NCBI RefSeq assembly: GCF_051262515.1
Contig: NZ_JBIMER010000008.1
Coordinates: forward strand, 62,001 to 126,000
Length of the DNA: 64,000 nt
Reading direction: 5' to 3'
Origin: Arthrobacter_N sp051262515
Lineage (GTDB): Bacteria; Actinomycetota; Actinomycetes; Actinomycetales; Micrococcaceae
The translations under genes and the position numbers were made by a program. Each line of letters opens with the position of its first letter. Within the stretch, counting starts at the first letter, position 1. Below the pieces are notes generated by a model, which did not search any database, was not told where the DNA came from, and saw only the letters and a program-made list of their open reading frames with translations. Below, piece by piece: positions 51,947 through 60,766 of this stretch.

Positions 51947-53092
51947 ATGCAGATTCCATCGGTCGTGATGCGCGGAGGTACCAGTAAGGCGCTGTTCTTC
52001 CACGAGAAGGACCTGCCGTTGGACCCCGCACTGCGCGACGCGTTCATTCTGGCCGCCATGGGCAGTCCAGACCCGTATCGGCGGCAGATCGACGGGCTCG
52101 GCGGGGCGGTGTCCACGACGAGCAAGGTGGCGATCATTGGTGAGGGCAAGCCTTTCGGTGTGGACGTCACCTACGAATTCTGTCAGGTGAGCCTTGACCA
52201 GGCATTGGTCGATCGGAGGAGCAACTGCGGCAACATTTCCTCCGCAGTAGGACCCTTCGCTGTCGACGAAGGGCTGGTGGAGGCCACCGATCCCATGACC
52301 ACCGTTAAGTTCCTGAACACGAATACGAACAAGGTCATCGTCGCCCATGTTCCGACGAAGAACGGGCGATTCGACCCCACCGGTAAGTTCGAACTGGCCG
52401 GGGTGCCCGGTTACGCGTCAAAGGTGCAAATGGATTTCGTCAGCCCGGCCGGGGCCGTGACCGGCAAACTCTTGCCTACCGGTTCCGTGCTGGACGACCT
52501 GACGGTGCCGGGGTGGGGAACAATCCCCGTGTCCATCGTTGACGCAGCCGCTCCGCTGGTGTTTGTTCGGTGGGAGGATCTGGGCCTGACCGGCCTGGAA
52601 CTGCCGACTGAACTGGACGCCGACCCCGAACTGCTGGGCAGGATGGAGGCGGTGCGGGCACATGCCTCCGTTCTCGCGGGCATCACGAGCAGCGTGGAGC
52701 AGGCCACACACGAGGCCCCTTCCGTGCCAAAGCTGTCGTTGGTCGGTGCGCCGCGCGACTACACGGCGACCAACGGAACGAGGATCCTCGCCGGGGCAAC
52801 TAGTGTGCGGGCGTTGATGATGTCGATGGGCCGGGTCCACAACTCTTATCCGTTGACCGGGGCCATCGCGACGACCGTCGCGGCGCACCTGCCCGGCACC
52901 CTGGTCCACGACGCTGCAACCGCCCACGACACGGAATTCGTCATCGGTCATCCCGCAGGTCTACTGGTGATGGCCGGGGACGTTTCCCACGACGGGCAGG
53001 AGTGGCAGGTCAACAGCGTCTCCGGCTTCCGGACGTCACGCCGGCTGATGGAAGGCCATGTGCTCGTTCCTGACGAATGGCTGGCCAAGTAG
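51947..53092 (+). CDS. prpF: PrpF family isomerase
   Basis: A 381-residue member of the PrpF family, which isomerise unsaturated di- and tricarboxylates (2-methylaconitate in the methylcitrate cycle, trans-aconitate, or 4-oxalomesaconate). The N-terminal VVMRGGTSKALFFHEKDLP and the SNCGNISSAVGPFAVDEGLV block with active-site Cys are present, with the second-half catalytic segment around TGSVLDDLTVPG. No prpB or prpC is nearby, so aconitate or another tricarboxylate is more likely than methylaconitate (inference). GGGAGG lies seven bases ahead of ATG 51947. Confidence 0.88.
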   Translation: MQIPSVVMRGGTSKALFFHEKDLPLDPALRDAFILAAMGSPDPYRRQIDGLGGAVSTTSKVAIIGEGKPFGVDVTYEFCQVSLDQALVDRRSNCGNISSAVGPFAVDEGLVEATDPMTTVKFLNTNTNKVIVAHVPTKNGRFDPTGKFELAGVPGYASKVQMDFVSPAGAVTGKLLPTGSVLDDLTVPGWGTIPVSIVDAAAPLVFVRWEDLGLTGLELPTELDADPELLGRMEAVRAHASVLAGITSSVEQATHEAPSVPKLSLVGAPRDYTATNGTRILAGATSVRALMMSMGRVHNSYPLTGAIATTVAAHLPGTLVHDAATAHDTEFVIGHPAGLLVMAGDVSHDGQEWQVNSVSGFRTSRRLMEGHVLVPDEWLAK

Positions 53093-53164
53093 CACATTCT
53101 TCGAGACCAGAAACACTAAGCACCGGCGGCGCCGAAGCCGCCTCCTACACAAGAGGGACAGATC

Positions 53165-54280
53165 GTGAACATGAAGATCAAGAAGCGCACCATTGCGGCC
53201 ATGGCCGCCGCGTCGACTCTGCTGCTCGGAGCATGCAGTGCTCCCAACCAGAATGTCGCCGGCGCAGAAGGGGACGGAGGCATGCCGTCCACCGTCACCA
53301 TGAACGTACCGTACTCTGCCGGCGGTGGAACCGACACCTGGGCGAGGTTCATGGCGCCGTACCTGGAGAAGCACATCGAGGACAATCCCCGGTTCCTCGT
53401 CGAAAATGTGCCAGGTGGCGAATCGGTCACGGGGAGCAATGAATTCGTGCATTCCGGGGGGACCGATGGTGAATCCATCCTCGTCACTTCGGGCACGACC
53501 TACTTCCAAGCACTCCTCGGACAGCCCGAGGTCAAGTTCGACTTCGCGGAGATGCGCCCACTGATGCTCAACGGCACGGGCGGAGTGGTGTACGTCAGTT
53601 CCAAAACCGGGATCGAGAGCGCGGAAGACCTTGCGGACTACGGCGAAACCCTGACCTACGGCGGGATCAGTGCCACTGGCCTGGATCTGACCCTGCTACA
53701 GGCCATGGACGTGCTCGACATCGACATCGACGCGACTTTCGGTTTCGAAGGCCGAGGCCCCGCCCGGCTGGCTCTGGAGCGCGGTGAGGTGAACCTCGAC
53801 TACCAGACGACCTCTGCCTACAAGACGCAGGTCGAGCCCATGGTGGAAGCCGGAACTGCAGTCCCGCTGTTCAGCTTCGGAATCCTTGAGGACGGTGAGA
53901 TTGTGCGCGATCCCGCACTGCCCGACCTCCCGACCCTGGAAGAAGTCTACGAGTCGATCCATGGGGGCGCCCCCGACGGGGAGGCCTATGAGGCCTACCG
54001 GTCCTTCCTGGTTCCCGGCTACGTGTACCAGAAGGGGATCTGGGCCAACGCAGGCACGCCCGACGAGCTCGTCGATGCCTATCGTGACGCGGTCAGCAAA
54101 ATCGCCGAGGACGAGGAGTTCATCAGCACCAGCGAAGAGGTCCTCGGCGGGTACCCGATCGTAGCCGGTGACGTCGCAGAGGAGGATCTGCGCGAATCCT
54201 TCGAAATCCCCGACGCAGTCCGCAAGTACACGCTGGAAATGCTCGAAAGCGAGCACGGTGTGACGGTGGACAGCAAGTAG
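53165..54280 (+). CDS. tctC: Tripartite tricarboxylate transporter substrate-binding lipoprotein
   Basis: A 371-residue TctC/Bug-type binding protein. KRTIAAMAAASTLLLGAC is the lipoprotein signal with Cys at about residue 25. VTMNVPYSAGGGTDTWARFM is the first Bug motif and VENVPGGESVTGSNEFVHS the second, both of which hold the carboxylate in this family. It delivers a di- or tricarboxylate to the TctA-TctB membrane unit encoded at 57140. GTG 53165 and ATG 53171 are both possible. A hairpin follows the stop. Confidence 0.88.
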   Translation: MNMKIKKRTIAAMAAASTLLLGACSAPNQNVAGAEGDGGMPSTVTMNVPYSAGGGTDTWARFMAPYLEKHIEDNPRFLVENVPGGESVTGSNEFVHSGGTDGESILVTSGTTYFQALLGQPEVKFDFAEMRPLMLNGTGGVVYVSSKTGIESAEDLADYGETLTYGGISATGLDLTLLQAMDVLDIDIDATFGFEGRGPARLALERGEVNLDYQTTSAYKTQVEPMVEAGTAVPLFSFGILEDGEIVRDPALPDLPTLEEVYESIHGGAPDGEAYEAYRSFLVPGYVYQKGIWANAGTPDELVDAYRDAVSKIAEDEEFISTSEEVLGGYPIVAGDVAEEDLRESFEIPDAVRKYTLEMLESEHGVTVDSK

Positions 54281-54294
54281 ACGCCAGAAGTGCG

Positions 54295-54324
54295 ACCGGT
54301 CCGGGCGGCCATGCCCGGACCGGT
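54295..54324 (+). terminator. Terminator or attenuator after tctC
   Basis: A perfect 12-base-pair stem (ACCGGTCCGGGC at 54295-54306 with 54313-54324) followed by TTTG lies 15 bases beyond the tctC stop. It may let the binding protein be made in excess over downstream genes. Confidence 0.75.
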
Positions 54325-54509
54325 TTGCGGCCAGCTTCTCCCCTCTTGTCCACGAACCAGACCCTACGGGCGACGGAGCTCCGCCTGAGTCGCATCCCTG
54401 CACGTCAGAGTCACCGGGAACCTGTTGCCGGTGCTAAAGAGGGCGTGATCGGCACCGCTGATGCCATCAGTACCACGTCCGCCCAGAACACAACCACAGG
54501 GGCCACACC

Positions 54510-55508
54510 ATGAAACCGACGGCACTGATCATCGACGACCGGGAAGGCCTGCTCGGGCAATCGCCCGGCGCTGCGCGCCTGCGCGAACTCGCGGAGCTCC
54601 GGGTCGTCCACGGTTCTCTCGATAACCTGAGCGACGACTACCTGCGCACCGTGCAGGTGCTGATGGCGGTTCGTGAGCGCACCACCTTGGATGCGGGCTC
54701 CCTCGAGAGGCTGCCCGCACTGGAAGTCCTGTTGCAATCGGGCGGGCACGCCTACCACGTGGACCCCGTTCATCTGGCCGAACGGGGAATCCCGGTTGCG
54801 CTCATGCGCAGAGCGGTCGGGCCCAAGGCCGCGGTCCCGGAACTGACGTTCGCCCTGGCAGTTGCGGCGCTGCGCATGATTCCGGAGGCGCACGCCTCCA
54901 TGGTCGCTGGGCAGTGGCGACCGTTCACCGGTCGGACCCTCAAGGGCAGAACAATGGGCATCCTCGGATACGGTCGCCACGGGGCCAATGTGGCTCGAAT
55001 CGCCCGGGCCTACGGCATGGACGTCGTCGTCTGGAGGAGGACCCCCGACAAGACCGTGCTCGAGGACGCGAACCTGGCTGACCTGGACACTGTCCTCAAG
55101 GTCAGCGATGTTCTCAGTGTGCACCTGAAACTCAGCGACGAGTCACGAGGGTTGCTCAACGCCCGACGACTGCAGCAGATGAAGCCAGGTTCCATCCTGG
55201 TCAACACCTCACGCGGTGCCGTCGTCGACGAAGCCGCACTGATCGACGCCCTGGTCTCCGGTCCCTTGTCGGCTGCCGGTCTGGATGTCTTCTCGCAGGA
55301 ACCGTTGCCCCACGACTCTCCGCTGCGGAGCCTGCCCAACACCGTGCTCACACCACACATCGGCTGGACCGTGGAGGAAGTGCTGACCGAGTTCGCCGAG
55401 ATCGCCGCAGCTCATCTGGAGGCATTCCTCACAACCGGTCTGGACAGGAACGAGCTGCTCGACCCCGCCGTCGCGCTCCGGAAAAGCTCCATCGGGTCAC
55501 TGCGGTGA
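54510..55508 (+). CDS. D-2-hydroxyacid dehydrogenase family protein
   Basis: A 332-residue D-isomer-specific 2-hydroxyacid dehydrogenase. The Rossmann motif is MGILGYGRHGANVARIAR; the substrate Arg is in LVNTSRGAVVDEAAL; Glu and His follow in SQEPLPHDSPL and TVLTPHIGWTVEE. It interconverts a 2-keto acid and a D-2-hydroxy acid with NAD(H). The upstream 185 bases hold only the tctC terminator. AGGGG lies seven bases ahead of ATG 54510. Within the cluster it may act on a keto or hydroxy acid from the tricarboxylate (inference). Confidence 0.88.
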   Translation: MKPTALIIDDREGLLGQSPGAARLRELAELRVVHGSLDNLSDDYLRTVQVLMAVRERTTLDAGSLERLPALEVLLQSGGHAYHVDPVHLAERGIPVALMRRAVGPKAAVPELTFALAVAALRMIPEAHASMVAGQWRPFTGRTLKGRTMGILGYGRHGANVARIARAYGMDVVVWRRTPDKTVLEDANLADLDTVLKVSDVLSVHLKLSDESRGLLNARRLQQMKPGSILVNTSRGAVVDEAALIDALVSGPLSAAGLDVFSQEPLPHDSPLRSLPNTVLTPHIGWTVEEVLTEFAEIAAAHLEAFLTTGLDRNELLDPAVALRKSSIGSLR

Positions 55509-55542
55509 GGACAGGACCCCTCGGATCAATGCGACGGACGCG

Positions 55543-56124
55543 GTGAGCCGAAGGCCCGGCGCGCGGGCTTGGGGGATCGACTGCTTCAAGAGTGCCGCCC
55601 TGCTTCTCATGGGCGGTTTCCTGGGTGCCAGCGTGCTGACTTTGCTGCACATACCCGCCGGTGCCCTGATCGGGGCTGTGAGTGGCGCCATGGCGGTGAA
55701 CGCCTTGTCCGAAAGGCGCTTTCCGCGCCGAAAGAGGCACCGCCGGGCCGCTAGGACGCACAGCCGAGCCCTCCCGAGGCCACTGCGTATCACCGGCCAA
55801 GTGTTGCTGGGGGTCATCGCAGGCTCCCAGTTGACCGCGGACACTCTGGGACTTCTGCTCGGCGCCCTCGCCCCCGTCCTTGGCTATGTTGCCGTCCTCC
55901 TCGGCAGCACCGTGCTGCTGGCCCGATACCTGTTCACCAGGCACCGGATCGACCCGTTGACCGCGGTCATGTCAGCGGCACCGGGAGGCGTCAGCGAGCT
56001 CCTCATCTCCGCCCAGCGCCAAGGGGCGGATCTTCACGTTGTGCTCACCATCCACATGTTCCGTGTGCTGGTGGTCGTGCTGGTCGTCCTGCCAGTGCTG
56101 ATCCTAACCCTGGAGACCGGATGA
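55543..56124 (+). CDS. AbrB-type membrane protein, N-terminal half
   Basis: A 193-residue protein with about five membrane helices that corresponds to one repeat of the AbrB (formerly ammonia monooxygenase-like) transporter family. FKSAALLLMGGFLGASVLTLLHIPAGALIGAVSGAMAVNAL is the standard repeat start, and MSAAPGGVSELLISAQRQGAD the repeat end with the conserved APGG motif. The following gene encodes the second repeat and overlaps by four bases. Normally both are in one protein of about 350 residues. GTG 55543 was taken. It lies between D-2-hydroxyacid dehydrogenase and tctA in the same operon direction. Confidence 0.75.
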   Translation: MSRRPGARAWGIDCFKSAALLLMGGFLGASVLTLLHIPAGALIGAVSGAMAVNALSERRFPRRKRHRRAARTHSRALPRPLRITGQVLLGVIAGSQLTADTLGLLLGALAPVLGYVAVLLGSTVLLARYLFTRHRIDPLTAVMSAAPGGVSELLISAQRQGADLHVVLTIHMFRVLVVVLVVLPVLILTLETG

Positions 56125-56642
56125 GCCCCGAACTTCTGGTACTTCTCGCCGGCGGAATGGCCGGCGCCGCAGCGGGACGCCTGGTGCGACTCCCGATGTG
56201 GCCGATCACGGGAGCGATCGTGGGATCCGCGGCCACGACCATGATGCTTACCGTGACCGCCACTGTGCCGTCAGGCCTCAGTTTCGTCGCCCAGGTGCTC
56301 GTCGGCACCGCGGTCGGGGCAACTGTGCTGCCGGGGTTCATGAAGCAACTGCGTGTCCTGGTCCTGCCGGCGGTGATCATCACGGTTTTGCTGATTTCCG
56401 TGGGCATCGGTGGTGCCGCAGTGGTCATCGCACTCGGGCTGCTGGAACCGCGCGCAGCTCTGCTGGGCATGGTGCCCGGTGGCGTAGGCGAAATGGTTGC
56501 CGCCAGTACCGGGCTCAAGGCGGACAGCGCCCTGGTCGCGGGTCTGCACATCGTGCGGCTTCTGCTGAGCCTATGGGCGCTTCCTCTCCTGATCCGGTGG
56601 GCTTCTACCTGGAAGCCTCCCCGCCCTCCGGACGATCTCTAG
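56121..56642 (+). CDS. AbrB-type membrane protein, C-terminal half
   Basis: A 173-residue protein that carries the second AbrB repeat: LLVLLAGGMAGAAAGRLVRLPMWPITGAIVGSAA at the start, GLLEPRAALLGMVPGGVGEMVAASTGLKADSALVAGLHIVRLLL at the end, with the MVPGGVGEM motif that mirrors APGGVSEL in the first half. ATGA overlap with the first half suggests the two are made in equal amounts and assemble as a heterodimer. Function of AbrB transporters is not settled; a carboxylate or aromatic acid carrier is a guess from the context. Confidence 0.75.
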   Translation: MSPELLVLLAGGMAGAAAGRLVRLPMWPITGAIVGSAATTMMLTVTATVPSGLSFVAQVLVGTAVGATVLPGFMKQLRVLVLPAVIITVLLISVGIGGAAVVIALGLLEPRAALLGMVPGGVGEMVAASTGLKADSALVAGLHIVRLLLSLWALPLLIRWASTWKPPRPPDDL

Positions 56643-56933
56643 CAGAGTGAAGTTTAGCTTCACCCAGGTCACCACAAGTGGGGCAATCAAGCGAGGACCC
56701 ACTCGTGGTGGATTCGTGCCTCTAGAGACAGAACCTAGGCGTAGTTCGCCTGCCCTATCATCACGCCTTATCCCCAATGATCCTGCTGACCCCACTCCGT
56801 GGAATGAAGTGTTTCTTCACGGTATTTGCAGTAAGTCGCATCTACTTAAGTCACAAAGATAGGGTGAAGCTCGTTACTGTTAGCTGAGTCACTAGCCTCC
56901 AACCCCAGTGACTCGGCCCTGAAAGGAAAAACG
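56643..56933 (+). promoter_or_regulatory. Leader and operator region before tctA
   Basis: TGAAG-N5-CTTCA occurs at 56648-56662 and again at 56805-56819, and a GTGAAG half is at about 56862-56867: probable binding sites for one regulator. A hairpin with GAGTCACT (56886-56893) and AGTGACTC (56907-56914) lies just ahead of GAAAGGA, the ribosome binding site of the small gene that follows. Confidence 0.6.
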
Positions 56934-57146
56934 ATGGGACCCACTATGACCCCAATGCAGGCCCGTGGATCTGTGCTCACGCAAAGTACCCGGAGCGCGC
57001 CAGGCCGTCAGGGGTTGCCCCGTGAGTGGCAGGCTGCACGCATGCGTGAACAGCCGGGCGGCCCCGGCCCGCAGGCGTATTCCTGGGACACGGTTACCGC
57101 CACCGGAGACCTCTCCAAGCTCGTGGGGGAGGCGCGCTCATGGTAG
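56934..57146 (+). CDS. Small leader protein upstream of tctA
   Basis: A 70-residue hydrophilic protein without family match (MGPTMTPMQARGSVLTQS, then a Gln/Arg/Pro-rich part). GAAAGGAAAAACG before ATG 56934 is a strong ribosome binding site, and its TAG stop (57144-57146) overlaps the tctA start (ATG 57140) by a few bases, so ribosomes finishing here could restart on tctA. It may be a true small protein or a leader whose translation sets tctA expression. Confidence 0.5.
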   Translation: MGPTMTPMQARGSVLTQSTRSAPGRQGLPREWQAARMREQPGGPGPQAYSWDTVTATGDLSKLVGEARSW

Positions 57147-59119
57147 ATGCAGCCCTTGCCGCACTGGAGGCGTTCCTAGACCCGAGCATGTTGCTCTTTC
57201 TCTTGATCGGCGTTGTCGCGGGACTTGTCATCGGCGTCATTCCGGGACTTGGAGGCACCGGTGCCGTCGCGGTGCTGCTTCCCTTTGTGTTCGTGCTTGA
57301 TCCGGCGCAGGCCATGGCATTGATTATCGGTGCCGTCGCAGTCGTCCACACTTCGGATGCCGTTACCTCCATTCTCATAGGTATCCCCGGTTCGGCTTCG
57401 GCTTCCGTTCTGCTCCTCGACGCCCATCAGATGGCCCGCAAGGGCCAGGGGGCGAGGGCACTATCGATCTCATTCCTGTCCTCGATGATCGGTGGTCTCA
57501 TCGGCGTCGTTACCCTGACGCTGGCCATCCCGATCGCGCGCCCGCTGGTACTGTCTCTGGGCTCGCCCGAGATCTTCATGTTGACCGTGCTGGGTGTTGC
57601 ATTGACGGCCATGCTGTCCAAGGGCCACGTACTCAAAGGACTCATCGCGGGCCTGTTCGGCATTCTTTTGGCGCAGATCGGCGGGGCGCCGACCTCACCG
57701 GAGTACAGGTACACCTTCGGTTCCCTCTACCTCACCGAGGGGCTGGGGCTTGTCGCCGTCGCCTTGGGAATTTTCGGGGTTGCGGAAATCATTTCTCTGG
57801 TGGCCCGCAAGGGTGCCATCTCCAGCGTGGAGGACCTCGGATCCGGCTGGGGAGAAGGAGCCAGGGATGTCGTCAAGCACTGGTTCCACGTTGTGCGCGC
57901 GTCCATGATCGGCGTACTGGTTGGCATCCTGCCGGGTGTGGGTGCGACCGCCGGCTCCTGGATGGCATACGGGCAGGCTCAAGCGACCTCTCGCGGGAAG
58001 AACAAGGGCAACTTCGGCAGCGGTGATCCCCGCGGGGTCATCGCCCCGTCCGCCGCCGGAAACGCGGTAGAGGCCGGTGCACTGATCCCGACCCTCCTCT
58101 TCGGCATCCCCGGCGCCGCTCCCTTCGCACTGCTCCTGGGCGCCCTGTTGATCTTCGGCATCGAGCCGGGTCCCCGAATCCTCACGAACAACCTCGATAT
58201 CGTCTACGTCATCGTGTGGTCGTTCGCCATCGCGAGCGTGGTCGGTGCCCTGTTCTGCTTCCTTCTAGCCAAGCCCCTGGCCAAGCTAAGCTTCGTCCGC
58301 TTTCCGTTGCTTGCGGCGGCGATCATTCCGGTCCTGTTCATGAGTGGCTTCCAGGAACCCCTCGAGCTACAGGTCTTTTGGGTGATGTTGCTGTTGGGCG
58401 TGGCGGGCTGGGTCATGAAGACCTTCGACGTGCCTCGCGCCCCGTTCCTCATCGGATTCGTTCTTGCCATTCCGCTCGAACGCTATTACTTCCTCACCGC
58501 CAATCTGTATGACTTCACCGAATGGGTCACCCGTCCCGCGGTCCTAGTCATGATCGCGATCCTGGTCGTTCCGGCCGTGGTCAGCCTGGTCCAAAAACTG
58601 CGAGGAAAGGGTGAACCGGAGGGAACGATCCGTGAAGGAGCTGAGACCGGGGACTCGGTGGCCCCAACGTTCCTGTACCCGGTGGTTACTGCAGCGCTCC
58701 TGGCCCTGTTCCTCACAGGATTCGTCCTGGCGCAGTCCTTCTCAGAGGCAGCCGGACTGTTTCCGAAACTAGTCGGGGGGATCGGTGCGATCCTGTGCAT
58801 CATCGCCCTCATGGTCGACATCCGGAAGCACCGAGCCGCCAAGCGGCTCGAAAGCAACCCGGACAGAAGCGCATGGCACCAGATGCTGCGCACAGTGGCC
58901 ATCTCCCTGCTGTGGATCCTCGGCTACATCATGATCGTCTACGTCTTCGGAATGCTGGTCGGAACCATCATCTATGTGCCGGTGTTCCTGTGGCTGGTGG
59001 CCAGAGCGCGCATTCGCACGATTATCGTCTACCCGATCGTGCTCCTGGGGTTCCTTCTGGTCCTGCAGGAATACGCCCAGATCGTCATGCCCGTCGGTTA
59101 CATCTATCTGGGCATCTGA
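57140..59119 (+). CDS. TctA-TctB fused membrane component of tricarboxylate transporter
   Basis: A 659-residue membrane protein. Residues 1-500 are TctA: LIGVVAGLVIGVIPGLGGTGAVAVLLPFVF, ILIGIPGSASASVLLLDAHQMARKGQGARAL, the LPGVGATAGSWMAYGQAQATSR signature and LLFGIPGAAPFALLLGALLIFGIEPGP. Residues 520-659 have four more helices (TFLYPVVTAALLALFLTGFVLAQSFS onward) that match TctB. In most bacteria TctA and TctB are separate genes; here they are one protein. With the binding protein at 53165 it forms a Na+-driven importer for a tricarboxylate-type acid. ATG 57140 overlaps the small leader gene. Confidence 0.88.
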   Translation: MVDAALAALEAFLDPSMLLFLLIGVVAGLVIGVIPGLGGTGAVAVLLPFVFVLDPAQAMALIIGAVAVVHTSDAVTSILIGIPGSASASVLLLDAHQMARKGQGARALSISFLSSMIGGLIGVVTLTLAIPIARPLVLSLGSPEIFMLTVLGVALTAMLSKGHVLKGLIAGLFGILLAQIGGAPTSPEYRYTFGSLYLTEGLGLVAVALGIFGVAEIISLVARKGAISSVEDLGSGWGEGARDVVKHWFHVVRASMIGVLVGILPGVGATAGSWMAYGQAQATSRGKNKGNFGSGDPRGVIAPSAAGNAVEAGALIPTLLFGIPGAAPFALLLGALLIFGIEPGPRILTNNLDIVYVIVWSFAIASVVGALFCFLLAKPLAKLSFVRFPLLAAAIIPVLFMSGFQEPLELQVFWVMLLLGVAGWVMKTFDVPRAPFLIGFVLAIPLERYYFLTANLYDFTEWVTRPAVLVMIAILVVPAVVSLVQKLRGKGEPEGTIREGAETGDSVAPTFLYPVVTAALLALFLTGFVLAQSFSEAAGLFPKLVGGIGAILCIIALMVDIRKHRAAKRLESNPDRSAWHQMLRTVAISLLWILGYIMIVYVFGMLVGTIIYVPVFLWLVARARIRTIIVYPIVLLGFLLVLQEYAQIVMPVGYIYLGI

Positions 59120-59140
59120 CCAGGATCGAAAAGGAAGAAC

Positions 59141-60307
59141 ATGAATTCATCCGACATCACCGTTGCCGTCCCGGTCGGCAACCAGCCGCGCGAACTCAAC
59201 GTGGCCGTCATGCCCGGGGATGGGATCGGCCCCGAGCTCGTCCGCAGTGCGGTCCGGATCATGCAGGCCGCTTGCGCGATGACCGGTCTCACGCTCCATA
59301 CCAGCGAAGAACGAGCAGGCGCCGAGTTGTACCGTGAGACCGGTTCGGCGCTGCTCCCCGGCGCTCTCGATCGGCTCCGCTCCGCGGACGGTGTGCTCAA
59401 GGGCCCCGTCGGTTTGCCCGAGGTGCGCAAACCCGACGGCACCGAGGGCGGCCTCCTGGGCGGCATCCTCCGGATCGAGTTGGACACCTTCGCCAACGTA
59501 CGCCCGGTGCGACTCCTGCCCGGCGTTCGGGCTGCCACCACGGCCGAGCCCGGCTCCATCGACTATGTGATCGTGCGAGAGAACACCGAGGGGCTCTACC
59601 TGTCGCGCGGAGCCGGCGTGCGCAACTACCACGCGGCCTCGGATCAGATGCTGATCACCCGTGCCGGCACCGAGAGGGTTGTCCGCTTCGCGTTCGAGAC
59701 TGCCCTGCGAAGGACCGGCGCCCCCCGTGATGGCGTCCGCCGGGTGACCTGCGTGGACAAGAGCAATGTCCTGCGCAGTTTCGCCCTGTTCCGGGAAGTC
59801 TTCGACGAGATGGCCACCGAGTACCCACAGGTCGAGGCCGACCACTGCTACGCCGACGCGGCCGCACACGCGCTCGTCACCGAGCCGGACCGTTTTGACG
59901 TGCTGGTAATGGAGAACTTCCTCGGCGACATCCTGAGCGACCTGGGCGCTGGAACCGTCGGCGGACTGGGCATGTGCCCCTCGGGGAACATCGGCGCAGA
60001 CGCCGCCTACTTCGAACCCATCCACGGCAGCGCCCCGCTCATTGCCGGTCGCAACCTCGCTAACCCTGTGTCCCAGATACTTAGCGGCGCGATGCTCCTC
60101 AACCATTGTGGCCATCCCGGAGCCGCACAAAGCATCGAGTTGGCGGTCGAAACAGCCTTCGCCGACGGCCACATACCCATCCTGCCCACGGGATCCCCCA
60201 CAACGGGAACCGAAGCAGTCACGGAAACCGTACTCGGATACCTACCATCCGCTGGACAGTGCATTCGGGATGAATCCCAAAATAAGAATCCCCGAAAGGA
60301 ACCCTGA
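59141..60307 (+). CDS. Isocitrate/isopropylmalate dehydrogenase family protein
   Basis: A 388-residue decarboxylating dehydrogenase. It has the nucleotide-loop start VAVMPGDGIGPELVRSAVRI, the ENTEGLYLSRGAGVR block, the metal/substrate segment VMENFLGDILSDLGAGTVGGLGMCPSGNIG, and the closing FEPIHGSAPLIAGRNLANP. Members oxidise and decarboxylate isocitrate, homoisocitrate, isopropylmalate or tartrate; the substrate here is probably the hydroxy-tricarboxylate formed in this cluster (inference). The stop overlaps the ATG of the next gene by one base. It is 21 bases after tctA. Confidence 0.88.
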   Translation: MNSSDITVAVPVGNQPRELNVAVMPGDGIGPELVRSAVRIMQAACAMTGLTLHTSEERAGAELYRETGSALLPGALDRLRSADGVLKGPVGLPEVRKPDGTEGGLLGGILRIELDTFANVRPVRLLPGVRAATTAEPGSIDYVIVRENTEGLYLSRGAGVRNYHAASDQMLITRAGTERVVRFAFETALRRTGAPRDGVRRVTCVDKSNVLRSFALFREVFDEMATEYPQVEADHCYADAAAHALVTEPDRFDVLVMENFLGDILSDLGAGTVGGLGMCPSGNIGADAAYFEPIHGSAPLIAGRNLANPVSQILSGAMLLNHCGHPGAAQSIELAVETAFADGHIPILPTGSPTTGTEAVTETVLGYLPSAGQCIRDESQNKNPRKEP

Positions 60308-60705
60308 TGAGCATCGTTCTGGCATATGTGCCACATACCCGCGGCGAAGCGGCCCTTCTGTTCGCAATCAAAGAAGCCTCCCTTCACCACACACAGCTGA
60401 TAGTGGTGAACTCATCCCGCGGCGGGGCGCTCGGGGACCCGCACTTGGCTTCGGCCGAACAGTTGGACGCACTACGCGATCTGGGGGAAAAAGCGGGAAT
60501 CGAGGTCGAGATCGAGCAACCAATCCGAAACGAGGACCCCGACTTTGAAGTGCTTGAGGCTGCCAAGAGGCATGGGGCGACCATGATCGTCCTTGCCACG
60601 CGTCGCCGCTCGACGGTGGGCAAATTCGTGTTGGGCAGCACGGCCCAGCGAATCATTATGAACGCCGACGTTCCAGTCGTCACCGTGAAACCAGCCCGTC
60701 CCTAA
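60307..60705 (+). CDS. Universal stress protein family
   Basis: A 132-residue UspA-type protein. The start MSIVLAYVPHTRGEAALLFAIKEAS and the end HGATMIVLATRRRSTVGKFVLGSTAQRIIMNADVPVVTVKP give the ATP-binding Usp fold with its GxxGxGSTAxxI-like loop. Such genes are often found next to TTT and dehydrogenase genes in catabolic operons. The one-base overlap with the upstream gene shows coupling. Its role is probably regulatory. Confidence 0.88.
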   Translation: MSIVLAYVPHTRGEAALLFAIKEASLHHTQLIVVNSSRGGALGDPHLASAEQLDALRDLGEKAGIEVEIEQPIRNEDPDFEVLEAAKRHGATMIVLATRRRSTVGKFVLGSTAQRIIMNADVPVVTVKPARP

Positions 60706-60766
60706 GTCCTTTACCCGAGAGCCATGCGCTCGCCTCACCGCGAACAGACAAGAATAGGAAACGCCC

